The notes below the pieces were generated by a model. That model made no database searches. It saw nothing but the letters and a program-made list of their open reading frames with translations, and was not told the DNA's origin. DNA of 64,000 bases from Spirochaetae bacterium HGW-Spirochaetae-4 (lineage in GTDB: Bacteria; Spirochaetota; Spirochaetia; Sphaerochaetales; Sphaerochaetaceae). Positions 17,359-26,311 of the stretch are shown piece by piece. The position numbers were made by a program, and so were the translations under genes. The stretch lies in NCBI GenBank assembly GCA_002839335.1, contig PGXU01000002.1:1-64000 (forward strand). The letters are read 5' to 3'. The stretch's first letter is position 1. Every line of letters starts with the position of its first letter.

Positions 17359-19284
17359 TTACACCAGGCCGTGCTTCAACATGTGCCGGTACAGGGTCGT
17401 CCTGTCCATTCCGAGCATCTTCGCGGTCCTGGTCCGGTTCCCGTCGCAACACGCCAGGGCTTCGGCGATGCGTTCCCTCGCCGGCATTTCGGCCCCTGTT
17501 GTGAGTGGAGCGCGCGATGTGTGGAGCGTCGAGGCATCCCCCGGGCCCGCTGCGCTTGATGCTCTTGTTGTTGCCGAACCCAGACAGGAGGCCACATCGG
17601 CTGCAGTGACCACCTGGGTGGCAACCACCACCGAGAGCCGTTCGCAGATATTTCGCAATTGACGGACATTGCCATCCCACAGATGTTCTTGCAACAAGGC
17701 ATGCGCCGATTCGTCAATGGTGTGCACCACGCTCTTGTTCTCCGCATCGGCTTGAGCGAGGAAATGGCGTGCCAATGGGACAATATCCTCCCGGCGATGC
17801 CGCAGTGGAGGAATATCCAGGCGCAGGACATCCAACCGATAGAACAGGTCCTTGCGGAAGCGGTTCTCCTCGACATCCTGCGCGAGGTTCCGGTTTGTCG
17901 CCGCGATGATGCGGATGTCGACGGGCAAGACGGTGTCGTGGCCAAGACGCATGATCTCGCGTTCCTCGATGACCCGCAACAACCGCCCCTGCAGTTGCAG
18001 GCTCATCTCCGATATCTCGTCCAAAAAGATCGTTCCGCCGTGGGCGAGTTCGAACATGCCCATCTTCCCCTCTTTCGCGGCTCCGGTGAAAGCCCCTCCG
18101 ACGTATCCGAACAATTCGCTTTCCAACAACGATTCGGGCAATGCGGCGCAATTGATGGCGACAAAGGGTCCGTTCATGCGGGGACTGATCTTGTGGATGC
18201 TTTGCGCGAACAGTTCCTTGCCGGTGCCGGTCTCCCCTACCAACAGGATGTTCGCCTGGACCTTGGCGAAGCCTTTGGCCAGTTCGATGGTCTTGCGTGT
18301 GGCGGCGCTGGTTCCGATGACCATGGAAAAATCGTAGTTGGCCACGAGGCCCTTGCGGTTGGCTTCGCGACGGATGCGGGTCTCGATCTTTTGGATCTGC
18401 GACAACTTCTGGAAAGTGACGATCCCGGCGGCGAAGACATCGTTGACCACCACGGGGACCCGGTTGACGGCGGTCCTGGTACCGTTGATTTCGATGAAAT
18501 CCCCGATGGCGGGTGAGCCGAGTGTCGAGAAGTCGGGGCTGTCGAGCGCGGGCAGGATATCGGAGAGGGGTTTGCCGATGATCTCGTCCAGAGGGATACC
18601 AATCAGTTCCTGGGCGTACTGGTTGCAAATGGTGATCCGTTTCCCGCTATCGACGGAGACGATGCCTTCATGGACGTGTTCGACCAGGGCGTTGAGCCGC
18701 TGCACCCGGGTGCGTTCCTCGACATTCAGGTGGAACAATCGCCATGCTTCATCGATTGCCTGCCGAACGCTCTCCTTACCGGTCTCGATGCGTACGGCCG
18801 GGATGTTCCGTTCGATCGCGCGGGTGGATATGAAATCACCACCGATGATCAGATCGGCGCCGTCGGACAGGGCGCGGTCTATGAAGGTATCCAGATTGTC
18901 GGAAGGACCGATCTCATAGGTACGCACCGCCGGCAGGAAGCTGCTTGCGAAGTTGTCGACTCCGTACACTGCGTTCGCGGTTGCGATGATGGCGATGCGT
19001 TTGGCGCCGAATCGTGTGACCCCTTCGGTCATTGCCCGCAGGATGTCGTATCCGCTCATGGGCAGTTCGACGACACTGCCGTTTTGCCTAAGTCGGGTGA
19101 GATATGAGGCAGTCAGGCCCCGGGCAATGAATATATCGCCGGACAGGTTGCTCTGCTTGACGTCGTCGATGCCGACTTGGTTGACAAGGAACTTGATCTC
19201 GTTCCGTTTCGGGTGTTCGGCAAACGCTTCCTGGACCACGGAGACCAGTTTCTCGTAGGGGACTATGAATTCGATGGTGAACAT
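17359..19284 (-). CDS. PrpR-type sigma54-dependent transcriptional activator
   Basis: A 641-residue enhancer-binding protein. Residues 1-190 form a PrpR_N sensory domain as in the propionate regulator. A PAS domain covers about 195-310. The AAA+ domain has Walker A GETGTGKE (350-357) and the sigma54-contact motif GAFTGA (397-402). The C-terminal Fis-type helix-turn-helix ends the protein (NRTRTAKMLGMDRTTLYRHM). It probably activates the adjacent tctCBA operon through the sites at 17326-17354. The ATG at 19284 has GAAGGAG five bases upstream and is chosen over the frame start at 19314, which lies in a repeat. Confidence 0.93.
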   Translation of the reverse strand: MFTIEFIVPYEKLVSVVQEAFAEHPKRNEIKFLVNQVGIDDVKQSNLSGDIFIARGLTASYLTRLRQNGSVVELPMSGYDILRAMTEGVTRFGAKRIAIIATANAVYGVDNFASSFLPAVRTYEIGPSDNLDTFIDRALSDGADLIIGGDFISTRAIERNIPAVRIETGKESVRQAIDEAWRLFHLNVEERTRVQRLNALVEHVHEGIVSVDSGKRITICNQYAQELIGIPLDEIIGKPLSDILPALDSPDFSTLGSPAIGDFIEINGTRTAVNRVPVVVNDVFAAGIVTFQKLSQIQKIETRIRREANRKGLVANYDFSMVIGTSAATRKTIELAKGFAKVQANILLVGETGTGKELFAQSIHKISPRMNGPFVAINCAALPESLLESELFGYVGGAFTGAAKEGKMGMFELAHGGTIFLDEISEMSLQLQGRLLRVIEEREIMRLGHDTVLPVDIRIIAATNRNLAQDVEENRFRKDLFYRLDVLRLDIPPLRHRREDIVPLARHFLAQADAENKSVVHTIDESAHALLQEHLWDGNVRQLRNICERLSVVVATQVVTAADVASCLGSATTRASSAAGPGDASTLHTSRAPLTTGAEMPARERIAEALACCDGNRTRTAKMLGMDRTTLYRHMLKHGLV

Positions 19285-19300
19285 GAACGCTCCTTCGGAA

Positions 19301-19429
19301 GTACCTGGTACCAACTTTCGTAAATGTATACAGAATGAATAACCATTACCCTAATTTCGCTTTGGGGCGGTGGTTCGAGGTATCCGTCAGCTCAAACTGT
19401 ATACAAAATTAAAAACCGGTACCTGGTAC
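19301..19429. repeat. 56-bp palindromic repeat, family 1, copy D, split at its centre
   Basis: The left half (19301-19328) and right half (19402-19429) match the two halves of the 56-bp element. They are separated at exactly the dyad centre by 73 extra bases that begin TACAG and end CTGTA. The right half forms the last codons of the Gfo/Idh gene (stop at 19409). The element separates that gene from the sigma54 regulator. Confidence 0.85.
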
Positions 19430-20611
19430 TTCGATTTCGACGCCTTTCCTGTCGGCCGAGACATATGCGGCGTACACCACGGCGATCGTGTCGGCGGCAA
19501 GTTGGCTATCAGACTCGAGTGGACTGCCATCGGAGAACGCCTTGTAGCAGAAATTCATCTCATGCTGGTACCCGGTGAACCAATCCTCGTCGGGGGACGT
19601 GTTCGCCCAGCCCTGCTTGGTCCCGATCTTCTCGACCACATAGATGTCCTTGAACTGCTCTTCCTTCGGATTATACGTCTGCAACGAATTGTTGGGATTG
19701 ATCGAACAGAGGGTGCGGTGGTTGTTGGCACACACCTCGAGCCAGTTGTGGACCCCGCCCATAGCCAGTTCGGTGGCGAAGATATCGGCGAAGCTGCCGT
19801 CACTGAATATGACATGGACCAGACCGAAATCCTCGATATCGGTGTAGCTCGTTCGCAGGAACCCCGCATCCTCATACCAATCGCTGGTGGTCACCGCATG
19901 GGTACGCGCCGAGACAGCAACCGGTCGGATAGCCTTGCCGTTGCGGGCACGACCCTCGACCTTCTTCATATACAACGCGGCGGTGAGCGGGTGCACCCCC
20001 TTGCCCATGATCGATCCGCCTCCGGAATGGGACCACAAGCCGTAATACTTCGAGTGCGAACCGGAATGGGACTCCTCCCCGTGCATCCACAGGATCTGGG
20101 AGCCGGTCTTCTCCAGGATTTCCCGTTCCTTCTGGATCGCCGGAGCGAATACCCAATTCTCCGCATAGGCTATGGTACCCTTGCTCTGTTGCTCCGCCTC
20201 GAGGATCCGTCCGACACTGGACATGGCACCGGCCAAGGCCTCCATCCTATCCAGCGTCTTGCCACTGAAATCGGGCGACCCGTCGCCAAAATAACCGGTG
20301 AACGGTTTTTCGATGATGCAGTGCCTGTGCATCGCAAGCGCAGCGACCGCAATGGCCTCGTGGGTGGAGGGGGGCGTGCATACGTGCACCACATCGCAGT
20401 TGGCGATCAATTCATCCAACGATGCGAAGGCTCGGATACCCCGCTCCCGGGCAAAGTCCTGGCGTCGTTCGGCCGAAGTCGAGTAGACGCCGACAACCTC
20501 GACATGGGCCTCGTAGACCCGCCTGAGCGATTCATAATGGAACGCGGCGGCAAACCCCGAACCGACCAGACCAGCTTTGAATGTCCGTTTCCCGTGCACC
20601 AAATCCTGCAT
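19409..20611 (-). CDS. Gfo/Idh/MocA family oxidoreductase
   Basis: A 400-residue dehydrogenase with Rossmann motif AGLVGSGFAAAFH near residue 15 and catalytic-lysine motif CIIEKPFTGYFG near residue 95. The C-terminal domain has a substrate histidine region at GKGVHPLTAAL. The ATG at 20611 is preferred to 20620 because GGAGG directly abuts the upstream ATG but is 9 bases from this one. The last six residues are encoded by the right arm of repeat copy D, so the repeat seems to have supplied the stop codon. It follows TctA of set 2, so it may act on the acid imported by that transporter. Confidence 0.88.
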   Translation of the reverse strand: MQDLVHGKRTFKAGLVGSGFAAAFHYESLRRVYEAHVEVVGVYSTSAERRQDFARERGIRAFASLDELIANCDVVHVCTPPSTHEAIAVAALAMHRHCIIEKPFTGYFGDGSPDFSGKTLDRMEALAGAMSSVGRILEAEQQSKGTIAYAENWVFAPAIQKEREILEKTGSQILWMHGEESHSGSHSKYYGLWSHSGGGSIMGKGVHPLTAALYMKKVEGRARNGKAIRPVAVSARTHAVTTSDWYEDAGFLRTSYTDIEDFGLVHVIFSDGSFADIFATELAMGGVHNWLEVCANNHRTLCSINPNNSLQTYNPKEEQFKDIYVVEKIGTKQGWANTSPDEDWFTGYQHEMNFCYKAFSDGSPLESDSQLAADTIAVVYAAYVSADRKGVEIEVPGTGF

Positions 20612-20648
20612 CAAACACATCCTCCCACGATCGCATACCGATCCGCCT

Positions 20649-22172
20649 CTATCGGCGCTTGAACAGTCCCTTTATCGAGGCTTTCACGTTGCCCATGAAC
20701 AGGTTGAACCAGCGCATCTTGCTCACCATACTCAATATGATGAAAAAAATCAGTACTATCGAGATCGGACGGGTGAAGAATGGGGTCAGGCTGCCGTCGG
20801 TAAGCACCAATGCCCGCCTGAGGTTCTTGTCGAGGATATCGCCGAGGATGATGCCGAGCACCATGGGTGCCACCGGATAGTCGAGTTCCTGCATCACATA
20901 GCCCAACAATCCGAAGATCACCATGATGATGATGTCGAAATAGCGGGATTCGACGGCGTAAGCACCGATCACGCACAACACCAGCACCACCGGCATCAGT
21001 TTGCTCCGGGGAACCTGGAGCACTTTGACCAGCGTCTTGACCATGGAGAGGCCGAGGATGAACATGGCGACCGTCGCGAGAAGGAACATGGCGACCACCG
21101 AATAGACGAACTGGGGATTTTCCACCATGATCAGCGGACCTGGACGAACCCCGTGGATATACATGGCGGCCATGAGGACCGCGGCGGGGGCTGAACCGGG
21201 AATCGCCAACGAAAGGACGGGGATGATCGCTCCACCGACTGCGGCGTTGTTGCCGGTCTCGGCGGCAATCAAACCTTCGATGCTGCCATGCCCGAACTTC
21301 TCCGATTCCTTGCTGGCACGGCGTGCGAAGTCATAGCTCACCCATGCCCCGATATCCTCGCCGACACCAGGAATCGCTCCGATGAACGTGCCGATCAAAC
21401 CGGAGCGGATAATGGTCTTCCAGTATTTCGCGATATCCATGAAGCGGGGAATCACCCGCTTGATCTCACTCTTGATGATCTCCACCTTCTGGTGCTTCAT
21501 CATCATGATGACCTCGGCGAACCCGAATGCACCGACCATGGCGGGAATCAGACGGATTCCGCCCGACAACTCGATGTTTCCGAACGAGAAGCGGACGTGG
21601 GCATGGATACCCTCCATACCGATCATGGCGATCATCAGACCGAAGAACCCCGAGATCCACCCCTTGAGCGGATCCTTGGGTGCTGTCAACGTACCGCTGA
21701 TGACCACACCGAATATCGCCAGCCAGAAGAATTCGATCGACTGGAAGCTCAATGCGAAGTTGCCGATAAGCGGGGTGAACAGGGCGAGCATGATCATGCC
21801 GATCACCGAACCGAGGAAGGATCCGGTGGTGGCGATTCCGATAGCTTCTCCGGCCCTTCCCTGCCGGGAAAGGGGGTGTCCGTCGACCGCAGTGGCGGCA
21901 TTGGCGGGGGTTCCGGGGATATTGAGCAGGATCGCACTACGGCTTCCACCGTAGATCGAGCCGATATACATGCAGATCAGGATCAGCACCGCGTTGTCGG
22001 CCGGCATGCGGAAGGTCAGCGTCGTGAGCAACGCGATTCCCATGGTAGCTGTGAGGCCCGGCAGCATACCGACGATGATTCCCAGTTGTGTGGCCCAGAA
22101 TACATTGAATATCGTTCCAAGGGTCAGGAAATTGCCCAACCCGATGCCCAGCATTTTCAATCCTTCAAACAT
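20649..22172 (-). CDS. tctA: tripartite tricarboxylate transporter, large membrane subunit (set 2)
   Basis: A 507-residue multi-spanning membrane protein. The TctA signature appears as GMLPGLTATMGIALL near the N-terminus and GAIPGVGEDIGAW in the second half. The open frame reaches 22370, but the ATG at 22172 has TAGGAG 8 bases upstream and lies 12 bases after the TctB stop. It differs clearly from the set 1 TctA, so the two transporters probably import different substrates. It ends 38 bases before the Gfo/Idh gene. Confidence 0.93.
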   Translation of the reverse strand: MFEGLKMLGIGLGNFLTLGTIFNVFWATQLGIIVGMLPGLTATMGIALLTTLTFRMPADNAVLILICMYIGSIYGGSRSAILLNIPGTPANAATAVDGHPLSRQGRAGEAIGIATTGSFLGSVIGMIMLALFTPLIGNFALSFQSIEFFWLAIFGVVISGTLTAPKDPLKGWISGFFGLMIAMIGMEGIHAHVRFSFGNIELSGGIRLIPAMVGAFGFAEVIMMMKHQKVEIIKSEIKRVIPRFMDIAKYWKTIIRSGLIGTFIGAIPGVGEDIGAWVSYDFARRASKESEKFGHGSIEGLIAAETGNNAAVGGAIIPVLSLAIPGSAPAAVLMAAMYIHGVRPGPLIMVENPQFVYSVVAMFLLATVAMFILGLSMVKTLVKVLQVPRSKLMPVVLVLCVIGAYAVESRYFDIIIMVIFGLLGYVMQELDYPVAPMVLGIILGDILDKNLRRALVLTDGSLTPFFTRPISIVLIFFIILSMVSKMRWFNLFMGNVKASIKGLFKRR

Positions 22173-22183
22173 ATCGGCAACTC

Positions 22184-22780
22184 CTATGGTAGACGGATCA
22201 GGAAGACGTAGCGGAATACGACCGACACCAGTACGGCAGTCAACAGTGCCTCCACTCCAGCCAGGATGAATATCCGCTTCTGTTCGCCCGGGCCTTTGGT
22301 GCGATCGTACTCGAAGATCACGATGAACCCGAAGACATAGAGGAAGGTGGCGATCGGGTACCAGGCCCAACCCACAAGGATTATGGCGTACAACAGGCAG
22401 AAACCGACGGTCAGGATGACCCTGAGCGTTTCCGGCTTGTGCCAGAATCCGACCTTTTGTGGGCTGCCATCTCCTGCCGATGCGGAGGATGACGACGTTG
22501 CCGCCGTAGTGTGCTTGGACAAGCGGTACCCACCGTAACGCATGGCACGGAAGAATAAGGTGATGCTCAGTACTCCCATGATCACACCAAGAATGGCCGG
22601 CACCATTCCAGGTATGGTATAGGGATTGATATTCCTATGCTCAAGACGCGGCATACGCAGCGATTCGATGATCACGAATGCCGACAATGCCATAAGCAGG
22701 ACTGAGGTGATGAAGTCGGCCCGGGGCATTTTTTCGCCAGCCGGACGTTTGTTTTTCAACGATGTCTGCACAGGTGCCAT
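22184..22780 (-). CDS. tctB: tripartite tricarboxylate transporter, small membrane subunit (set 2)
   Basis: A 198-residue membrane protein with four hydrophobic segments and a hydrophilic linker of about 40 residues (near residues 85-115), as in TctB proteins. It sits 12 bases before TctA. The ribosome site AGAGAGGG is weaker than those around it. It is separated from its TctC by a 375-base gap with two hairpins. Confidence 0.88.
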   Translation of the reverse strand: MAPVQTSLKNKRPAGEKMPRADFITSVLLMALSAFVIIESLRMPRLEHRNINPYTIPGMVPAILGVIMGVLSITLFFRAMRYGGYRLSKHTTAATSSSSASAGDGSPQKVGFWHKPETLRVILTVGFCLLYAIILVGWAWYPIATFLYVFGFIVIFEYDRTKGPGEQKRIFILAGVEALLTAVLVSVVFRYVFLIRLP

Positions 22781-23155
22781 GGACGACCCTCTCTTTGTCT
22801 GTATTCCGGACGACTGTTCGCTCGCTGTACCGCGAAATCTTACTATGAAATTAAACTGCGTACTTACAACACGAACTTGTATAATGAAACGCCAAGCATA
22901 GACATGCTGAATCCGGAGTCCCCGAATCCAGCATGCTTTTGTAACTAGTGATCTGCACCATCCTGATCTTTGCTTTTCTTGGGCCTATCGGACAGATGGA
23001 CTGCGTTCGTGTCAGCTCAGATATCTCGATATCTTCGCTTCCTTGTCCTTGCCCTCTTTCCGATCCGCTCCAAGCTCAGCTACAAGCTTATGTTGTTACA
23101 GATCACTAGAGCCGGACACCCTTTTGCAGAGGATGTCCGGTATCCTACAATTCGA
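22781..23155. other. gene-free spacer with two hairpins between tctC and tctB (set 2)
   Basis: No coding sequence seen. A 33-base imperfect hairpin (22903-22935, arms starting CATGCTG) and a 29-base hairpin (23112-23140, arms CCGGACACCC and GGATGTCCGG) lie here. The inverted pair CTAGTGATCTG near 22944 and CAGATCACTAG near 23099 brackets the region between them. In a tctC-tctB-tctA transcript these could cause partial termination or protect the tctC message, so that more binding protein than permease is made. Confidence 0.6.
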
Positions 23156-24190
23156 TTACGGTCTTGGTATGCCTACTGAATCGGGTGACATGACAGCATC
23201 GCCGGCATCATACTTGAGCCATGCGTCGATCTGCACCATGCCGAACGACTTGTCGAATGCGCTCTTGCCATATGCGGGGTCGAACACGACTGCGTTCTGC
23301 TTTGCCCAGGTGCGCAAGCTGTCGCTGGTCATGACGTTCTCTTCCCAAATCTTGTCGAGGGTATCGGAAACTTCCTTGGGGACAGCCTTCGGTACGAAGA
23401 TCGCGAAGTATTGGGCGGCAACCTTGAAGTCGGAGATCCAATTGGTGATCGGTGGAACGACACCATCGTATCCTTCGATTTCCAACGGCTCGGTGGTCAG
23501 GACCACCAGCGGGCGGAGCTTGCCGGCACGGATCATGTCGACCTGTTCGACCGAGAGCTGTGGGACGACTTCCGCTTCGCCACCGACGGTTGCTGTGACT
23601 GCGGGAGCTCCACCATCATAGGTGACATGCCGATAGGTGATTCCGGTGTGCTTGGAGAGCAATTCCATGGCGGTGTGTCCGGCGGAGTTGACTCCGGCGG
23701 TCGCGACGGTGATCTGACCCGGCTTTGCCTTGAAGGCGGCCAAAAGGTCGTCGAAGGTCTTATAGGGGGAGTTGGCGTTGACAGAGATGACGTTGGGCAT
23801 GGCTACGTTGGTGTAGATGTGCCAGTCGTCCAGTGTCGTGTCCAGCAATCCTTGGATCTTGTAGACGCCAAGGTCCTTGACCGCTCCAGCTGTCCAGGTA
23901 TACCCGTCCTTGGGGGCATCCATCGTGGCCTTGGTTCCCAATGAACCCGAGGCACCGGCCTGGTTGACGACGACGACACTGATTCCCAGCGCCTCTTCTA
24001 TGATCGCGGCTGTCGCGCGGGCTGAACGGTCGGTCGATCCACCGGCTCCCCAGGGAACGATCAAGTTGATGGGTCTATTCGGTTTCCAAGTGTAGGCCCC
24101 TGCTGCTTCCGTGGCACCTGCACCAAATACTGAAGTGAGGGTGAAGATGACCAGGACGGCTCCGATAAGCAATACTTTTGCTTTTTTCAT
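23156..24190 (-). CDS. tctC: tripartite tricarboxylate transporter, substrate-binding protein (set 2)
   Basis: A 344-residue TctC/Bug binding protein. The signal peptide (MKKAKVLLIGAVLVIF, ending near residue 24 at FGAGATEA) resembles those of spirochaete secreted proteins. The mature part has PINLIVPWGAGGSTDRSAR and the VNQAGASGSLG motif. The start ATG has AAGGAGG upstream. Set 2 has no local sigma54 regulator. The operon is divergent from the NusG-domain gene. Confidence 0.92.
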   Translation of the reverse strand: MKKAKVLLIGAVLVIFTLTSVFGAGATEAAGAYTWKPNRPINLIVPWGAGGSTDRSARATAAIIEEALGISVVVVNQAGASGSLGTKATMDAPKDGYTWTAGAVKDLGVYKIQGLLDTTLDDWHIYTNVAMPNVISVNANSPYKTFDDLLAAFKAKPGQITVATAGVNSAGHTAMELLSKHTGITYRHVTYDGGAPAVTATVGGEAEVVPQLSVEQVDMIRAGKLRPLVVLTTEPLEIEGYDGVVPPITNWISDFKVAAQYFAIFVPKAVPKEVSDTLDKIWEENVMTSDSLRTWAKQNAVVFDPAYGKSAFDKSFGMVQIDAWLKYDAGDAVMSPDSVGIPRP

Positions 24191-24211
24191 GACACAAAAC
24201 CTCCTTCTGTG

Positions 24212-24227
24212 TAACTACCCTTAGTTA
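24212..24227. promoter_or_regulatory. possible operator upstream of tctC (set 2)
   Basis: TAACTACCCTTAGTTA is a perfect 6-bp inverted repeat with a 4-base spacer, placed about 20-35 bases before the tctC start and overlapping a TATAAC-like -10 on the minus strand. It could be a repressor site or a short leader hairpin. Confidence 0.35.
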
Positions 24228-24361
24228 TACCACGGGTAAAAGGTGAACAACAGGGAAAAATGAAAATTCAGGCAGAAGGCAACCGGGTGATGCCTTGGCG
24301 TTGCGATTACTGGGCAAACCGCCCGATACTTGCTATACCATATAGGGAGGAGTCCTACCGC

Positions 24362-24739
24362 ATGAAACATCTTGCCAGACCCGCGGATGTGTTGATCCTA
24401 ACCCTCAGCATCCTCGCCATTGCCTTGTTGTCGGTTCAGGTGTATGGTCAACCCGTTTCGAATCCGGCCGTACGGATCGAGGTCGCCGAATCCCAGTGGA
24501 CCTATGCACTCGACCAGAACAGCACAGCGCAGGTTCCTGGCCCCAATGGCACGATGGAGGTGGTGATTCGGAATGGAGAGGCCTTTGTGGAGGACTGCGA
24601 TTGCTGTCCCTTGAAAATCTGTGTTTCGATGGGGCGCATCCACCGTGCGGGACAATGGATAATTTGCCTTCCCAACCAGATATTCGTATGGATCGAAGGC
24701 ACTCCGCCCGATACCATGATCGACGATATTTCTTCTTGA
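24362..24739 (+). CDS. NusG domain II-containing exported protein
   Basis: A 125-residue protein with a signal anchor or signal peptide (residues 8-30). A single NusG_II-type beta domain follows, ending in the characteristic AGQWIICLPNQIFVWIEG. Four cysteines (CDCCPLKIC) sit where related proteins have a C-x-x-K-x-C segment. The function of this family is not known, although members often lie beside energy or biosynthetic genes. The open frame begins at 24260, but the ATG at 24362 with GGGAGGAG upstream gives the signal peptide. It precedes pyruvate kinase by 107 bases. Confidence 0.75.
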   Translation: MKHLARPADVLILTLSILAIALLSVQVYGQPVSNPAVRIEVAESQWTYALDQNSTAQVPGPNGTMEVVIRNGEAFVEDCDCCPLKICVSMGRIHRAGQWIICLPNQIFVWIEGTPPDTMIDDISS

Positions 24740-24846
24740 GTTTCCCCTTCGACAACCTGGGTCATGGTACCAGGAACCCAATTCCCGGAATCTGGATTTA
24801 CTCTTGCAATGGAGTATCGTAGAATGGAGTGCATAGGGGGAACCAT

Positions 24847-26301
24847 ATGGAACGCTTGAACACCTATACCAAGATTGTGGCGACAATCGGACCTGCATCG
24901 GAATCGTACGAAACCATCAAGGCGATCATCCAGGGAGGGGCACGGGTCATCCGGCTGAACTTCAGCCATGGTAGTGCCGCCGAACAACAGAGCCGGGTCG
25001 ACCGTGCACGCAAGGCATCGGTGGAACTGGGGATTCCCATAGCGGTGTTCCAGGACCTGCAGGGTCCGAAGATCCGAGTCGGCACCCTTGCCGAACCTTT
25101 CATCGTGTTGGAACGGGGCGATTCGATCATCCTGACTACAGAAATCTGCGTAGGGACGAAAGAACGCATCGGTATCGACTACCCTTTCCTGCATGAAGAG
25201 ATCACCCCCGGTTGCCGCATCCTGATCGACGACGGATTGATCGCACTGACGGCCAACAAGGTGGTGGGGCACGATATCCATTGCACGGCTATCGAAGGTG
25301 GTGTGGTCAAACCCCGCAAGGGTGTCAACTTGCCAGGCGTACCGTTGCGGCACCTGTCGTCGTTCACACCCAAGGACGAGAAGGACCTGGAGTTCGCCTT
25401 CGCCAACAATCTGGACTATGTGGCGCTCTCGTTCGTGCGTAGTGCAGCCGATGTCGCGGCTTTGCGCCGGTTGATGCGCGAGCGGCACGGCCGGGAAATC
25501 CCGATCATCAGCAAGATCGAGAAACCCGAGGCGGTCGACGATATCAAGGGAATCATCGCCGAGTCGAGTGCCATCATGGTCGCACGCGGAGATTTGGGTG
25601 TCGAGATGTATCCCGAGGAGGTGCCGATTATCCAGAAGTCGATCATACGCGCCTGCAATGAAGCGGGATTGCCGGTCATTACAGCCACGCAGATGCTCGA
25701 GTCGATGATGCACAATCCCCGCCCTACCCGTGCCGAGACCAACGATGTGGCGAACGCGGTGCTGGACGGTACCAGTGCGGTGATGCTTTCGGGCGAGACC
25801 GCGGCGGGCGATTACCCGTTGAAGGCGGTCGAGATCATGAACCGCATCATCTCGCATACCGAGTCGAGTGTCGAATTCAAACGGTTGGTGCTCGACCAGG
25901 GGTTGAACCGCGAGCATGTCGAATTGCGCAGCAAGCGAACCACCACCGAGGCCGTGGGTCTGGCGACGCGCGAATTGGCGTTGGCGGTCCAGGCTTCGAA
26001 GATCGCCTGTTTCACCCACTCGGGCAGCACAGCCCGCCGTATCGCCAAATTCCGTCCCGGTACGCCGATCATCGCCTTCTCTCCGGTGGCATCGACGGTG
26101 AGCCGTCTGGCGATTTCCTGGGGAGTGACTCCCGTGTTGATCGACAACCTGGCTACGGTGGACGAGCTGCTCACGTTCGCGCCACGGTATCTGCAGGAGC
26201 ATCGGCTGGTGCAAAAAGGCGAGACGGTGGTGATCACAGCCGGTGTCCCGGTGGGAAGTCCGGGTATGACGAACATGATCAAGGTGGTCGAGATCGAGTG
26301 A
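24847..26301 (+). CDS. pyk: pyruvate kinase
   Basis: A 484-residue enzyme converting phosphoenolpyruvate and ADP to pyruvate and ATP. Visible motifs are TKIVATIGPAS at the N-terminus, RLNFSHG, the PROSITE-type signature IPIISKIEKPEAV, ARGDLGVE, and ATQMLESM with PTRAETNDVANAV. The C-terminal allosteric domain is complete, so the length is normal for the family. The start is the ATG at 24847 (AGGGGG upstream) rather than the GTG at 24829. The upstream intergenic bases hold a weak TTTACT/TAGAAT promoter candidate. Confidence 0.97.
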   Translation: MERLNTYTKIVATIGPASESYETIKAIIQGGARVIRLNFSHGSAAEQQSRVDRARKASVELGIPIAVFQDLQGPKIRVGTLAEPFIVLERGDSIILTTEICVGTKERIGIDYPFLHEEITPGCRILIDDGLIALTANKVVGHDIHCTAIEGGVVKPRKGVNLPGVPLRHLSSFTPKDEKDLEFAFANNLDYVALSFVRSAADVAALRRLMRERHGREIPIISKIEKPEAVDDIKGIIAESSAIMVARGDLGVEMYPEEVPIIQKSIIRACNEAGLPVITATQMLESMMHNPRPTRAETNDVANAVLDGTSAVMLSGETAAGDYPLKAVEIMNRIISHTESSVEFKRLVLDQGLNREHVELRSKRTTTEAVGLATRELALAVQASKIACFTHSGSTARRIAKFRPGTPIIAFSPVASTVSRLAISWGVTPVLIDNLATVDELLTFAPRYLQEHRLVQKGETVVITAGVPVGSPGMTNMIKVVEIE

Positions 26302-26311
26302 CTCGGATCGC

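Noticed and set aside
18953-19258. tRNA-like or regulatory RNA signal near the sigma54 regulator
   Set aside because: No cloverleaf could be drawn and no conserved T-loop was seen. No tRNA or rRNA was found in the window.
24755-24790. GGTACCAGGAACCC-like segment in front of pyruvate kinase
   Set aside because: It resembles one arm of the family 1 element but lacks the central GTATAC dyad and the second arm, so it is not counted as a copy.
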